A DNA stretch of 64,000 bases from Dolomedes plantarius (lineage: Eukaryota > Arthropoda > Arachnida > Araneae > Dolomedidae), in NCBI GenBank assembly GCA_907164885.2, contig OU015496.1:168174690-168238689 (forward strand), in the 5' to 3' direction. The notes under the pieces were generated by a model. That model saw only the letters and a program-made list of their open reading frames with translations. It ran no database searches and had not been told where the DNA came from. Below are positions 1 through 11,656 of this stretch, one piece after another. The translations under genes and the position numbers were made by a program. Position 1 is the stretch's first letter. Each line of letters starts with the position of its first letter.

Positions 1-601
1 AAATGAAGTTATATTATATGGGTTATTAAATTTTATGTTATTAGTTTATTCCTAAAATCGAGTCTTCCTTTCTAGTTCAAACCAGTTTTAATTATTCTAC
101 ACGAAACATAAAAACTATTAAATTCTACGTTAGGCGTTTTGTATATACACACGTTTTAGTCAAAACATTGTTCTTTCATCCATATCTGGCTCGAAATGGC
201 ATGCTTTATAAGTGTCCCTTGCATTTTCCCACCAGAGTAACACACTGCTGCTCGTGCATCGCATTATGTTAAATATCGAACAAAAGGGGGAGGGACGTCA
301 GAGATCAAAATTTTTCTATGCCCTGAACTAACAGAGTCGATAACGTCATAATAATAAGAGTAATAATCAATAACTTACCCCGTCGAAATAACAGTAATGA
401 ACTGAGCTAATTAAAGCAGAAACAACCGATGGGAAAGACCACAAATGAAAATTTTTGGCACTTTCTCTAAATTTAAACCAATAATCCATCGGAACTCTTT
501 ATGAAACTAATACTTCATCGAAGATTTTGTGAAAAGCTAGTTATTTGAACCCTTTTAGAATGTAAAATTATTAGGTACGAAGAGTTAAATAATATTTTAA
601 A
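1..601. other. AT-rich sequence, no gene seen
   Basis: No reading frame with recognisable similarity and no repeat ends were found before the first Helitron. Composition is like the rest of the intergenic background. Confidence 0.6.
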
Positions 602-1258
602 CTAGATGAAAATCCGCGCTTCGCTACGGAGTACATTCAAATTAAATACAACAGCCAATGTATGCAATTAATGCCAAAAAAATAAATATATATATTTATA
701 ATAAATGCGACAGTCAATATATACAATTGATGTAGAAAAAATATATATATTTATAGAAAAATCGTAAGGGATATTTTTATAGACAAAATAATGTCCAATC
801 GTCTGCCGCATTAGCAAGAATTTTTTTTTGTCTATTTAGTTGCTATGCACGTCACGATAAATTTATTTAAAGTACCAGAAAAAGAAATCACGTGATCAGC
901 ATTTAATAAATTAAATTCTAAAAATTAATCTTTAAAAATTCACCAAAAATCAGAAAATCGAGGTAAAGATTTGAAAAAGATTTCATTTTAAAGGAAATTT
1001 TATGATCTTTCTCGGGATATAAATTTTATAACCCTCAAATTATTATTTTAGATGCAAACTTAAAAAAAGTTACTAAAACAGCTAAAAAATTTAATTTTAA
1101 AAAATCTACGAAGAATTTTTCAAAAATCTCTCTTAGTGCACCCCTACACCATAAGAAGAATCGCCTTGCAAAATTTCAGCCCTTTAGGTCCAGCTGTTTG
1201 GTCTGTGCGTTGTATGTCAGTCAGTGAGTCAGTTACGGAACTTTTTTATATATATAGA
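602..1258 (-). mobile_element. Non-autonomous Helitron, copy A
   Basis: Read on the minus strand, the element begins TCTATATATATAAA at 1258 and ends in CTAG at 602-605. The 3' end has a small stem-loop (CTCCG-TAG-CGAAG type) about a dozen bases before CTAG. TC at the 5' end, a 3' hairpin and CTRR are the Helitron signature. A GTCAGTCAGT-type run lies near the 5' end. It has no coding capacity, so it would depend on a RepHel protein from elsewhere. It shares its whole layout with the copies at 1262-1810, 27596-28725 and 44464-45187. Family assignment rests on termini only. Confidence 0.8.
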
Positions 1259-1261
1259 TAA

Positions 1262-1396
1262 CTAGCTGAAAACCCGCGCTTCGCTACGGAGTACATTCAA
1301 ATTAAATACAACGGTAAATGTATGCAATTAATGCCAAAAAAAATAAATATATATATTTATAATAAATGCGACGATCAATGTATACAATTGATGTAA

Positions 1397-1428
<32 letters not shown>

Positions 1429-1810
1429 CGTAAGGGAAATTTATTTTTTTGGGATAATATCCAATCGTCTGCTGCATTATAAAGAAAAAAAATATTTTTT
1501 TTGTCTATTTAGTTGTTACGCACGTGAATTTTTATGATCTTTCTCGTGACATAAATTTTATAACCCTCAATGCATTATTTTAAATGCAAACGTAAAAAAA
1601 GTTTAAAAAACAGCTTAAAAATTTAATTTAAAAAAATCTAAGAAGAATTTTTGAAAAATCTTTCTTAGTGCACCCCTACACTATTAGAAGAATCGCCATG
1701 CAAAATTTCAGCCCTTTAGGTCCAGCGGTTTGGTCTGTGCGTTGTATGTCAGTCAGTCAGTCAGTCAGTGAATGAATGAGTTAGTTACGGAACTGTTTTA
1801 TATATATAGA
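1262..1810 (-). mobile_element. Non-autonomous Helitron, copy B
   Basis: Same family and orientation as copy A, from which it is separated by 3 bp (1259-1261), giving a head-to-tail pair. On the minus strand it starts TCTATATATA at 1810 and ends CTAG at 1262-1265. It is about 100 bp shorter than copy A because internal sequence is missing, and it carries an AT microsatellite near 1396-1423. The four-base GTCA repeat near the 5' end is longer than in copy A. No open reading frame. Confidence 0.8.
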
Positions 1811-4800
1811 TGAATACTGTGCCTCGGTACATGATATTTATAATTCTTTTTTTTTCTTTTAAATAAAGTTACGTGTACAGAAAAATTTGCTTGAAACTTT
1901 TAGTTTGACTGTTTCATGGCTTCACCTAAATCAGACATGAGATAAAGGGCATTTTGTCTTAAATTTGAAATTAAGTTTGAAAGAGGACACGTGACTCCGA
2001 CGGAGACAAAAGTACGATTCATAGTCTAATTTCTTTTTATAAAACGCACCCAGTGTAGAAAAATCGGTTTCCTTTATTTGGCATGTTTAGGTTACACGTG
2101 TTTCTTGCGTGCGATGTGCTTGAAATATGGAATATTGATTTACAACTAAGAAAATTTCTTAAATTCGCAACAATACTACTTCTATCACCGCATTCACTTT
2201 TTTAAAATATCAATCAAAAACATCTAAGACAGTAGCATGTGTCAAGCCAGTCCTTTTCAGTATCCTATGCAAACATTAAATCACTGAACCTAAGAACTCT
2301 GATAAATTACTGAATTTAAAAATATTATTTTTCTTTTAACTGATCGCTAAAAGGAAAACAGATTTTTATCATGGTATTGAAATTACAGGGATCTTATCCC
2401 CATTCATCTTCCTTGAATAGTAAATCATAATTCCTCCTCTAACTGAAGAATAAGAACATTTTTTCAGTTTTATTATCTCTGTTATTTTACATTTCAAGGT
2501 ATCTTTTCGTTCCAGGATAGCAGTTAATAATGCATCAGAAAATGTTTTTTCACTTCAAAATATTCAACTGGAGATATCAAATCCACTTCAGGTAAAGGAA
2601 ATCAGTGAACTGAGCAACGGATATCGCATACTTCTCTTAATATGAAAACAAGAAAGTCATATACTATGATTTTCCACCTTCTGGATGGGGGGGGGGGGGG
2701 GATACTTTACCCCCAGGTTTACCCACCCTGAAAACTTATGTATTTCAGATATTTTACAAACAACCTAAGTTGCAGAATCCGAATGATGTTTTAAAATGAT
2801 CTGATAATGTTTTATATCATATAACAACAATGTACTGGGTCCAGGACCCAAATACAAGTCACCATGCCTCAAGGCGTTGACTGTAACTGAACTACCAATT
2901 GGATTACCTTGGAAGTGATTAACACACATTTTTTAATGCTATTCAACATATTTTTCTCTGTTTTCTTTCAACCTAAGGACTCAAAACGTTAACCTGTATG
3001 TACTTTTTTCTTTTCTTTTAATATTTTTAGCATTTCTTTTCAACATTAAAAAAAAATTATTCCCTTTAATCTATTCTTAATACTTGTTATATTATACCTA
3101 GTTATCCATCACCGTTTCAATTTGACGGTTGGTCACCACTATAACGACCATAAGGTAGAATGGCGATTTTAATCCGCATCTTCAAACGTTGAGCCCTATA
3201 TTTCACTAAGATATATCCGTGTTATTTGGAACTCGAATTGCATTATTTTAAAAGCAAAGTAAATTTAATGTAATATGTGATTGATTTCTAGAACATCAGA
3301 AAGTTAAAAGTCATACTAAATTTGAAAATAATATTCTTCCATAGTATACTTTTGAAACTTCCAACCTTTTGGTGCAAATTCAATAATTTTTTTATGTCAA
3401 TCATAAACTATCTAACGTAACATATATATACTAAATTCCATTTTATCTTCCTTATGCTAAAAATGTAGTAAACTAAAGTTTTAAGTAACGCATATCGGAA
3501 AACTTACAGCTCCTCTCTTTAATAATAAAAAGCAAATCCTAAACGATCACTAAAAGCTCGTTTTAAAGAAAATATCTCTGACGTAATCAATTTTAATCTT
3601 TTTTTTTTGTTCATTTAATTCTCTTAAACCATATGTATGTATAATTAGGACATCAATATGTTTCTAAACATGATGTTTTTGACAGTCACTAAATAGTATC
3701 CAATAATTAAACGAAACATGATAATCAAAAAGACATTATGCCAAGACAAATCACATTTTCATTCCTAATGCTTGTTATTGAAATATTTGAACTGATCTAT
3801 CGAAAGAAAGTATTAAACTATTGAAAATTATTAATAGTATCTTAATGTTAACTTCGCTCAAAGAATAATTGTAGAATTTTATTGGAATCTATATTTGGTG
3901 TTCATGCACTGTAACACAAGCTTGTTGGTAAACAATCCTCTAACTAGCATTTTAAAGAATAATCACCTTTATTTTTTAATCATGAAAAACTGTGTAAATC
4001 CCCTTGGATTTCTGTAGAAAATTCTTTCTGTATATATCCGTCAGTACAGGAATTTGACCGTAGTGGATCCTTTTACTGTGTGCTTACGTTAAGTAACGTA
4101 AATCAAAACTTGAGTTGTGATAAAAAATTACCGATGATTGTAACATTATCTTAGTAAAATCTTCCTGAAAGCTTGAAGGCTCTGTTTAGTGAAACTTGAT
4201 CTTTAAACGCGTAAGAAAGTTTTCTGGTGCTCTGGTTTTCGATACTAGAATTAAAAAGTACTCACACATTAATCGCCTAATACTTTCAATTTAGGAAAAT
4301 AGCGAAAAACGTTTTCGAAAATTTGCTACTCGTATCGAGTCTCAGTGATTTTAACTCAATTTTTTTCTACTGCAGGCATATATAAAATCATCGAACTGTG
4401 AAAAAAAAAATCTCCCATTAGTCTTAAATAATTCTGAAAAATAAAACAGTGTATGTAAAGTTGTTGAATTGTAGAAGAAAAAGTTTGGAAAATTTGCTAA
4501 CTTTGTTTTAAAAATTTTGAAGTTCCTGAAATGTACCATTGATACTTACAGACACTATCATACGATTACAGGGACAGATTAAACAAACTGGCAGACAGAA
4601 AATTTAGTCCGGTAAAAATTGAGTCTCATCGGATATTTTACCTGTTTCAGATTATTGGTCATTCAAAATAACTGGAGTAAATATTACCTTGACAACATGT
4701 TATTCCTAACAAAAGACGGATTAATAAAATAATAACGTGACGAGAAAGTTTTATAAATTTAATTTTTTTCTAGATTTTTTTTACGAGTAATTTTTGCGGA

Positions 4801-5629
4801 GAAAAACTACTGCTGAATTTTGCAGAGAATTGTATCATTGTAAATCATCAGTATTGCGAATAAGTTACCTTTAATATATCACAAGTATAACTCAGCTCAA
4901 TAATTTTAAAAAAACATGTGATGTAACATGATTATTTTCATAATTTTGTTTTCATAACTATAGTTTATTTGGACATACGACTCAAAAGTTGGAAAAACAT
5001 TTTGTGGTATTGCTTAATTTTCAGCTTTCGTCTTCACAATGACAGCTTATCGTGACGTATAATTCGTAATAAACAGGAAATCCAACGTAAATAAAGCACA
5101 AATAGCAATAAGATGCAATTATTTTGCATACGGCGGTTTTGAAGCTACAAAGGAGCTTCTTCATCAGTGCAACGAACTTAGTGGCAGCTCAAAAAAGCCG
5201 AAGACTATGGCTTAGTGTTATCACAGTGGAACCCTGCACCTAAATTAATATTGTCTTTATATTTTGACCCGTTAGTAAACACTTGAAGTCAGTCCTCCTC
5301 GGCGTATCGTTATTCGGCTGTTTCGAAGAACAAAGATCTTAAAACATCTTCGCAAGTATCATCCTTAATTATCTTTTGACCAGGTCGATACAAACACAAC
5401 ATTTAGTAAAATCTAATGGATTCCGAGGGGGTGAAAATCAGCATCGAAATTTAAATTGAATGTCTTCTTTAAACCAATTATTTTCTGCACTAGCACATAC
5501 TGTGGTTATAACCACAACATGGGCTAATACAGAAAGTTTCCGCTCTATATTCAGAGAAACACTGCCCCAAAGTGAGAAGCAATCCAGAAGTCTAACTATT
5601 TTTCCCCCAAAATAGTATGGACTTTACAT
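1811..5629. other. 3.8 kb without recognisable gene
   Basis: AT-rich sequence with short random reading frames only. A run of 15 G lies at 2687-2701. No inverted repeats with target duplications and no exon-like GC island were noticed. Confidence 0.55.
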
Positions 5630-6790
5630 CGATTATAGGTCTAATGTTTGTTATTTGTGTACACCATCATAGCATCTATTGGTGTAGTTTCAGCTTCACC
5701 TGAAATCAAGCGTAACGCTTGATTCTGGAACTTTTCTAGAGTATTGATAATTTGATCCGAAGCTGTTACCAAGGGCTCGCAGCAGTAGGTGGTAATTGGC
5801 AAAATGAAGCTTTTATGAGTAGTGTTTAAAGTTTTCCTAGAACAACCCCGCTTGGAAACAGAGATATTTTTAAGTAGTGTCAATCCTCTTGAAGCCCTTT
5901 TAAGAATGTACTCAGTATGAAGCCTCCACGTTAATTTTCGATCGAAAGAAACGTGAAGGTAGGTAAAACCATCCGTTTCTGGGATAGGACGATCCTAAAA
6001 GAGCAGAGATGGCTTTAAAGATTGGTGAGTCAAGGAAAAATTTTTATAGAACGTCTTGCTTATGTATACTTTCATGTTATTAGAGTCACACCAATCGCTA
6101 AGTAACCAAAGAGCTTGATTTAAGGGAAATTCGTTTAGTTGCTTTGCCTTTTGCTTAGGGGTCTTTGTCCATATAACCAAATAGTCATCCTATAATAGTA
6201 GACATTTAACATTTTTAAATGGTTTTCAACATAACAAGGTCATTAATTTCGGTTTAAATAGAAAACAACTGGTAAATTCTCCTTGGGGCAAACTCCTTGG
6301 GGCAAACCTGTTTTAATAGTTTTGCATTTTGAAAGACAGTTACCATATCGATCTCTACAGGAACGCTTTAAACATATTGGAATGGAGTCCAAAGTCAGAG
6401 CATTGGGAGCAAGTTTTCTCTCCAAAGGACATCGTATTCTGTCTACAGGTCCACAAAAACAGCCGTCATTATTTGTCTCTTGTTGAGAGCATTCTTAACT
6501 GCCTGACTTTGAAGTGCATGATTCCCATTAGATCTGAACTGTCTAAAACCAGCTTGATCACTAACCAATAGATTGTTATTTTCAGTATTCCAGTTAAGTC
6601 TCCCGGAAACCATTCTCTGGGACACATAAATAGTAAGTTGGAAAATCTTAGTAACTGTAACTTAGCAGGTACTGTACAGCTTTTTTTAACAACCATCCTC
6701 ACAAATGCAATTGTTTCTTATGTATGGCCCTTCGCTCACAGTACGACAGCCTGTCCGGAATTCATAGGAAGACCAGACAGGAAAAAGAAG
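5630..6790 (-). pseudogene. Broken non-LTR reverse transcriptase (Jockey/CR1-like)
   Basis: This is a decayed fragment of a LINE-type reverse transcriptase on the minus strand, which would copy element RNA at a nicked chromosomal target. Reading from high to low coordinates: a palm-domain piece around 6443-6700; a GLPQG motif (KTIKTGLPQG) near 6300, typical of RT motif B; the catalytic DD followed by YLVIWTKTPK near 6160-6190; then the thumb/connection region ending with PLVTASDQIINTLEKF and ETTPIDAM at 5641-5883. The frame is broken by a stop just before the DD pair, another at 5995-5997, and at least two frameshifts between 6180 and 6700. No endonuclease domain or 3' tail is visible, so it is truncated at both ends. 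The Jockey/CR1 label is inferred from motif style. Confidence 0.8.
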
Positions 6791-7704
6791 TTTATACACA
6801 AAAAAGGCACAAGACACAACTTCAATTTAATGTGATACAGGAATAAAAAGCGAGAAAATTATTATGAGGTTCTGCATTGTTATTTAAAGATTTAATCATC
6901 ACATCTAAAATTTAATGCAACATATTTTTCAAAAACCTGAAAAAACACGGAAAGGTATTACATGAATAATTCTTGCATATCTTTCACTTCTAAAATTTAC
7001 TGTGGCATACGGTTGGAATAAACATCAGGATTTATGGCATTAGATTTTACGTTTATCGTCAACACCGACTATTTTCAGCTGTACAATGAAGCATATAAAA
7101 GGGAAAAAAACACTCTGCTGTTATTTTGAAATTTTAATTTTGCCAGGAAAACTTTAATTTCCCCAAGTTATAATATAGTTAAGACTAAAGAAATCTTTAT
7201 ATCTTTTCATAACAGCTCATACTTTAGTTTCTCAACTAAAACGGGACTTCAAACTATTCATTGTTAATAGATTTTTTAAGTGGGAAGAAAAGACAGAAAA
7301 TTAATTTTGAGAAAATATTAAAATAATTATAACTCACAAAAGTTAGACCCCAGAAATTAAAATTCCTGTTAGTTAGCTTTCAAGCAAAATGAAAAAAAAG
7401 TTTATTTAAACAGGATTATAACGATAAATGCTGTCAATGGTAGTGTTGAAATTAAAATATTTTCGGTCATATAACCAGGAAATTTGGAATTAATCTGAGC
7501 TCATAACTTAAACATTTCTATACACTGAGTATTTTAAAAAATTAAGAAAATGATTCATTTACATTCTTTAACTGTACAATTTTGGAATATATACTCTGAA
7601 ATGTCTTTAACGTGAGATGGTAATACTTTAACTTCTCGTGGCTCCTGAAGCAGCAAACATTCAAATACATTTATCTGATATTGCATGTTTCGAAACCTAA
7701 TGTA
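6791..7704. other. No gene seen
   Basis: AT-rich spacer between the reverse transcriptase fragment and the 86-bp direct repeat. Nothing recognisable. Confidence 0.5.
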
Positions 7705-7863
7705 TCAAAACAATAAATTTACAAAGAAACGTTTATTCCGACTTAAGAAGGATACGTGTTATTTATTCATTTCTACCCACACAAAACCTGTCAAAACAAT
7801 AAATTTACAAAGAAACGTTTATTCCGACTTAAGAAGGATACGTGTTATTTATTCATTTCTACA
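7705..7863. repeat. 86-bp tandem direct duplication
   Basis: Sequence starting TCAAAACAATAAATTTAC at 7705 recurs at 7791. The first about 73 bases of each unit are identical, separated by 13 bases including CACACAAAACCTG. The identity points to a recent duplication. The short reading frame across it is a product of the repeat, not evidence of a gene. Confidence 0.9.
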
Positions 7864-8334
7864 CGCACGTGGGGAAAAAACAGAACGTCACTACTAAAGA
7901 TTTAAAAGGCGGCATATTTACATGTTTGAAACAGAATGCAGATTTGGATATTCACGATAGAAATAATTTCCGTTCATGTAATATCTTCCAGTAACACAAA
8001 TAAATGTTGCATGGGATTAATGATGGATTTTAACAGCTGTCTCGGTGTATTAGGGAAATGTATATTTTAAATTTTTAACTGGAACAAACTACTCTTAAAA
8101 AAATACATGGACATGATCCGAACTAATTAATATTCCATCGTGAGGTCGAGTTTTGTGCTTCTGTTTGTATTAAACACAAGTGCCCTGTAAGTCTTATTTC
8201 AGATTTTGACAAGCTTTATTTTTAAAGAGGTGTATTTATCTTATATATTTGAAACATTTTAATTCGGTTTAACAAAACAATACTAGGCATGAAATTAACC
8301 CCAGCGAGTCCAAATTAGAGCAAGTTTCAAATTA

Positions 8335-8504
8335 GGGCCTGTTCACATAGAATCGTTCAGTGTCAGCGTTACTCGTATATAAATATATTTAACCAATTAC
8401 AAACCTCCAAACGATTAACCACGAAATTGTTAAGGTCTGTAATTGGTTTAAAACTTGCCAATGCGAGTAATGCTGACGCTGACGGATTTATTGTGAACAA
8501 GCCC
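8335..8504. mobile_element. PIF/Harbinger-type MITE
   Basis: The 170-bp element starts GGGCCTGTTCACA and ends with TGTGAACAAGCCC, so its ends are inverted repeats of roughly 40 bp with some mismatches (GTCAGCGTTACTCG against CGAGTAATGCTGAC). It is flanked by TTA on both sides (8332-8334 and 8505-8507), the 3-bp target duplication of Harbinger elements. It has no coding capacity. Confidence 0.8.
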
Positions 8505-9258
8505 TTAGGGTGTGTATTCTAAAGACGCTGGTACAATACATGTACTAAACCATAATATTAATATCGGGAAATTTTTATTCTCCAGTATTTTAAATCAAAA
8601 CTCCTTTTCTTCAAATCAAGATTAATAAAATAAAATGAACAACGAAGTTTGTAGAAACAAACAAAGTCGTAATAAAATAGATCGCGTATTCGGTTATTTT
8701 TTCAGGATTAAAATAACATGAATTAGTAATCAGTGATATGTACGGTTCAGTATAAATCAGTTCTAAATATAAAAACTTTGATGATGGAAAAGGAGTTTTA
8801 CAGATGCAAACTTTAATGGGCGAATTTTTTAAAGTTCTCATTAATAACTCTGAGAGGGGCAATTCGTATCATTTCTTTGATTCCAATCTATTATTAGGAG
8901 AAATTTACAAAAAATAAATTTTCGAAAACCTAAAATCACTATTAACTCTTGAGTACTCGCGTCACTAGCAGTAACACGAACAGTCGCGTGTGTGACAAGT
9001 GTCACCCCTTATGTCGGTGTTATATCCATATGTATTTAACTTTTTTACAACCAAATTATTTCTATAGTTTTTTAGGAGTATATACTACAAATAAAACACA
9101 GTTAAATTTTAGAAAAAGAAACGTTATATATTACAAATCAACCATACATTCAAAATACAAAAAAATTAAAACATTCTGAACATACATTTTTCAAATGGTC
9201 ATTACATATCCACTTTCCGCATTTCTCGCACCACTTATACGTTGTTCTGTCTCCCTGT
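8505..9258. other. No gene seen
   Basis: Spacer between the Harbinger-type MITE and the SINE; short random frames only. Confidence 0.5.
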
Positions 9259-9271
9259 CGTCCACAAGCGT

Positions 9272-9557
9272 GTGTGTGGCTAATGTCCCTGGGGGATGAC
9301 AACATTACACCCCAGTCCGGTGTACATATGAATATAAGACATAGAAACAGACAAATGACACACTCACAGAAGAATTTTATTGACAGACGATGACACCGGC
9401 GATGGACGATGGGTTGCAGCTCCCCTTTCTAGACGGGGTTCCAATTGCAGGCGGAAGACTGACCGGTTCCCCAGAATACAGCCAAGTCTTATGCGGGAAT
9501 CGAACCCACACCACCGGCGTGGCAGGCTGATGCCTTATCCACTTAGCCACTGGGCGA
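9272..9557 (-). mobile_element. tRNA-derived SINE
   Basis: On the minus strand the head reads CGCCCAGTGGCTAAGTGG, matching a polymerase III A box, followed about 40 bases later by GTGGGTTCGATTCCCGC, a B box (plus-strand 9490-9508). These are internal promoters inherited from a tRNA. The element is flanked by a 13-bp direct repeat, CGTCCACAAGCGT, at 9259-9271 and 9558-9570, as left by LINE-driven target-primed insertion. The tRNA-unrelated body has no coding role. A true tRNA gene is unlikely because no clean acceptor stem pairs across the head. Confidence 0.85.
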
Positions 9558-9578
9558 CGTCCACAAGCGTAACAGCGT

Positions 9579-9736
9579 CAGTGGTGCACCCAGGGAGTGG
9601 GAGAAGGGGCCCTGTCCCACCCCCAAAGATATAGAAATTGCATTATGAATATTGAATTTGCATTATAAATATTTTTATCCGTTCAACTCGCCTCGCTCCC
9701 CCCCCCCCCCAAGATTAAATCCTGGATGCGCCACTG
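9579..9736. mobile_element. hAT-type MITE, 158 bp
   Basis: Begins CAGTGGTGCACCCAGG and ends CCTGGATGCGCCACTG: 16-bp terminal inverted repeats with two mismatches. An exact 8-bp target duplication, AACAGCGT, lies at 9571-9578 and 9737-9744. The 8-bp duplication and CAGTG terminus define the hAT superfamily. The interior holds a run of C (about 9705-9715) and nothing coding. Confidence 0.9.
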
Positions 9737-9744
9737 AACAGCGT

Positions 9745-10444
9745 CCTCTGGCACCTTCCTTTTCTCTTGAGGTACACTGTTTCAAATACCTTCCTTATGG
9801 GAGCAAATTTATCAAATTCTCGTCAGGATGCCCTATCCCGAATGTCATCAAAATGAAGTCACCTGAGAGGAAAGGCAAAGCTGTTTCTGCTCATTGTTAG
9901 GTAGCATGAGTCTTACCCATTACCGTTCGAGTTATCCCATAACTTATCAATATTTGTCCTGGGACTTTTATAAGTGCCTATCAAAAGAAGAAGACCAAAT
10001 AAGGTCTTGACTTCTACCTCGTTGGTGTTTTTGGCATCGCGATCCCTTTCAAATTTACATTTGATAGAATCAATGTAAATATTTGTGCAGTCTGCTATTA
10101 TTTTATAGACTGTTCGTCAATAAACAAATATAATATTTTTTTCTCAAGAAGAAAAAAATTGCTGCTATGCCTTTTCGCCCTGGAAGATGCGTTATATTTT
10201 CCTGCCTTGTTGTGACATTTCTAACAAATTTTTTTTTATCACATTCAAAAATGTCATTTAAAAAGTTTGATGTAAAAAACCTATTAGACATTGATTCTCT
10301 CTTATTAGATTTTTAATCTATACTTATATATAAAGAGAGAGTGATTTTGTACGTGGAGGGTGATCTTCAGAACCACTGTACCTATTTGAAAAATTCTTTC
10401 ACTGTTTGAAAGGTACATTATTCCAGATGGACATACACTATATA
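9745..10444. other. No gene seen
   Basis: Spacer without recognisable coding sequence or repeat ends. Confidence 0.5.
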
Positions 10445-11303
10445 CACTGCTGGCCACTGTAAATGCAACACCCTGAAGGAAACATGCAAATAACATGAAA
10501 TTTACAACATGCATTAGCGGAAGTGAGATATGCAAATGATTAGAATTTCAGCGCAGACGCACATCACGCGCGCCTGTGGCGCCACTTCAAAGCGCTATTT
10601 AAGGCTTGGAGATTTCGACGATTTCAAGTTCGGCAGTTGTGTTTTTCTTGTGGTTTTTTCAAAAAAACGATCAATTATGCCTCGTCGAAAACAGCGATCA
10701 TCTTTTGATCAAGTATCCGAGTTCGACAGAGGAAGGATAGTGGCCTACCGAGATTGTGGATTATCTTTCAGGGAAATCGGTAGTCGTGTTGGACGAAACC
10801 AAACAACTGTAATGCGGATATGTGATCGTTGGATGCAGGAGGTTACGACGGACCGCCGTGTTCGACCGCATCCACCTCAGCGCATACTTCACGCATTGTC
10901 CAACGGTTCTTCGTCAATCGCCAGATTGAATTGCTTCCCTGGCCGCCTCGCTCTCCGGATCTTTCGCCGATAGAAATTATGTGGTCCATGGTTGCTCTAC
11001 GATTGACCCATATTCTATCCCCAGCTGCCACAGCAGATCAACTTTGGCAACTTTTGGAAGCTGCTTGGTCTGCGGTACCCCAAGAACTCATCCAAAGTCT
11101 CTTTGAATCAATGCCGAGGCGAGTGGCAGCGGTGATCTCCAACAATGATGGCTACTCTGGCTACTGATTTTGGCAGGAACCACACTTCACAGAAGTCTAT
11201 AAATTTAATCATTTGATACTTGGTCAACATGTTATCTACAAAATAAATTTTGTTGTGATATCTCTTTTCTTTCTTGGTGTTGCAATTTGGGTGGCCAGCA
11301 GTG
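10445..11303 (+). mobile_element. Internally deleted Tc1-like element
   Basis: Starts CACTGCTGGCCACTGTAAAT and ends GTGGCCAGCAGTG, imperfect inverted repeats of about 28 bp (both also carry TGCAACACC), with TA on each side (10443-10444 and 11304-11305). At 859 bp it is roughly two thirds of a full Tc1-like element because the middle of the transposase is gone. The ends look intact, so it could in principle be moved in trans by a related transposase. Confidence 0.88.
10677..11167 (+). pseudogene. Tc1-like transposase deletion remnant
   Basis: The ATG at 10677 (MPRRKQRSS) opens the DNA-binding part: FDRGRIVAYRDCGLSFREIG and GRNQTTVMRICDRW form the N-terminal helix-turn-helix that binds the inverted repeats. 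Around 10860-10905 the sequence jumps to the far C-terminal part in another frame: WPPRSPDLSPIE, carrying the third catalytic residue, then SMPRRVAAVI and the stop at 11165-11167. The segment with the first two catalytic aspartates is missing, so no active enzyme can be made. The upstream in-frame extension to 10530 is not needed; MPRRK is the usual kind of start for this family. Confidence 0.88.
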
Positions 11304-11415
11304 TATTATGCATATCTGATCAGTAGAAATAAAGTTAGGGACTTAATCCTAACAATCTCCATTGTTTCCGCTACTGTCTTCTACGTCTTTTTGTTCCGAA
11401 GATTTCAACGATCCT

Positions 11416-11470
11416 TAGCGTGGTGCTGTCGCGGTGGGCTTCTGTTCTGACGCTAGCGGTTCGAACCTAG
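11416..11470 (+). mobile_element. Possible tRNA-derived SINE head
   Basis: TAGCGTGGTGCTG at 11416 resembles an A box and GGTTCGAACC at 11458-11467 is a B box. The tRNA-like fold was not verified and no target duplication was found, so this is only a likely pol III-derived fragment. Confidence 0.4.
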
Positions 11471-11611
11471 CCGTTCTCCGGCACGCCTTTTTCTTTTAAA
11501 AAATTCATTTTAATTATTAACTAACGTAAAATTAATTTAAGGTATTATTTAGGTTATTATTAAGGTAAAAAAAAATTACAATTTATTGGCTATCAACTGG
11601 AAATTTATTGG

Positions 11612-11656
11612 TATAATATTTTGTTCAACCCGGACAAAGTCGGGACGAGCCGCTAG
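11612..11656 (+). mobile_element. Helitron 3' terminus, second family
   Basis: CCCGGACAAAGTCGGG forms a short hairpin, followed nine bases later by CTAG (11653-11656) and a flanking T. That is the hairpin-CTRR arrangement of Helitron 3' ends, and the sequence differs from the four-copy family elsewhere in the window. The 5' end was not located; it may lie between 11300 and 11410. Confidence 0.5.

Noticed and set aside
1201..1260. TCAG tandem repeats suggesting a CRISPR-like or satellite array
   Set aside because: They are the GTCA run near the Helitron 5' end and recur in every copy.
6283..6571. Plus-strand frames of 67 and 80 codons
   Set aside because: Antisense shadows of the reverse transcriptase fragment.
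9485..9560. tRNA gene on the minus strand
   Set aside because: A and B boxes are present but no paired acceptor stem was seen, and the unit is part of a longer element with target duplications; scored as a SINE.
9380..9634. 84-codon plus-strand frame
   Set aside because: It reads antisense through a SINE head into a hAT MITE.
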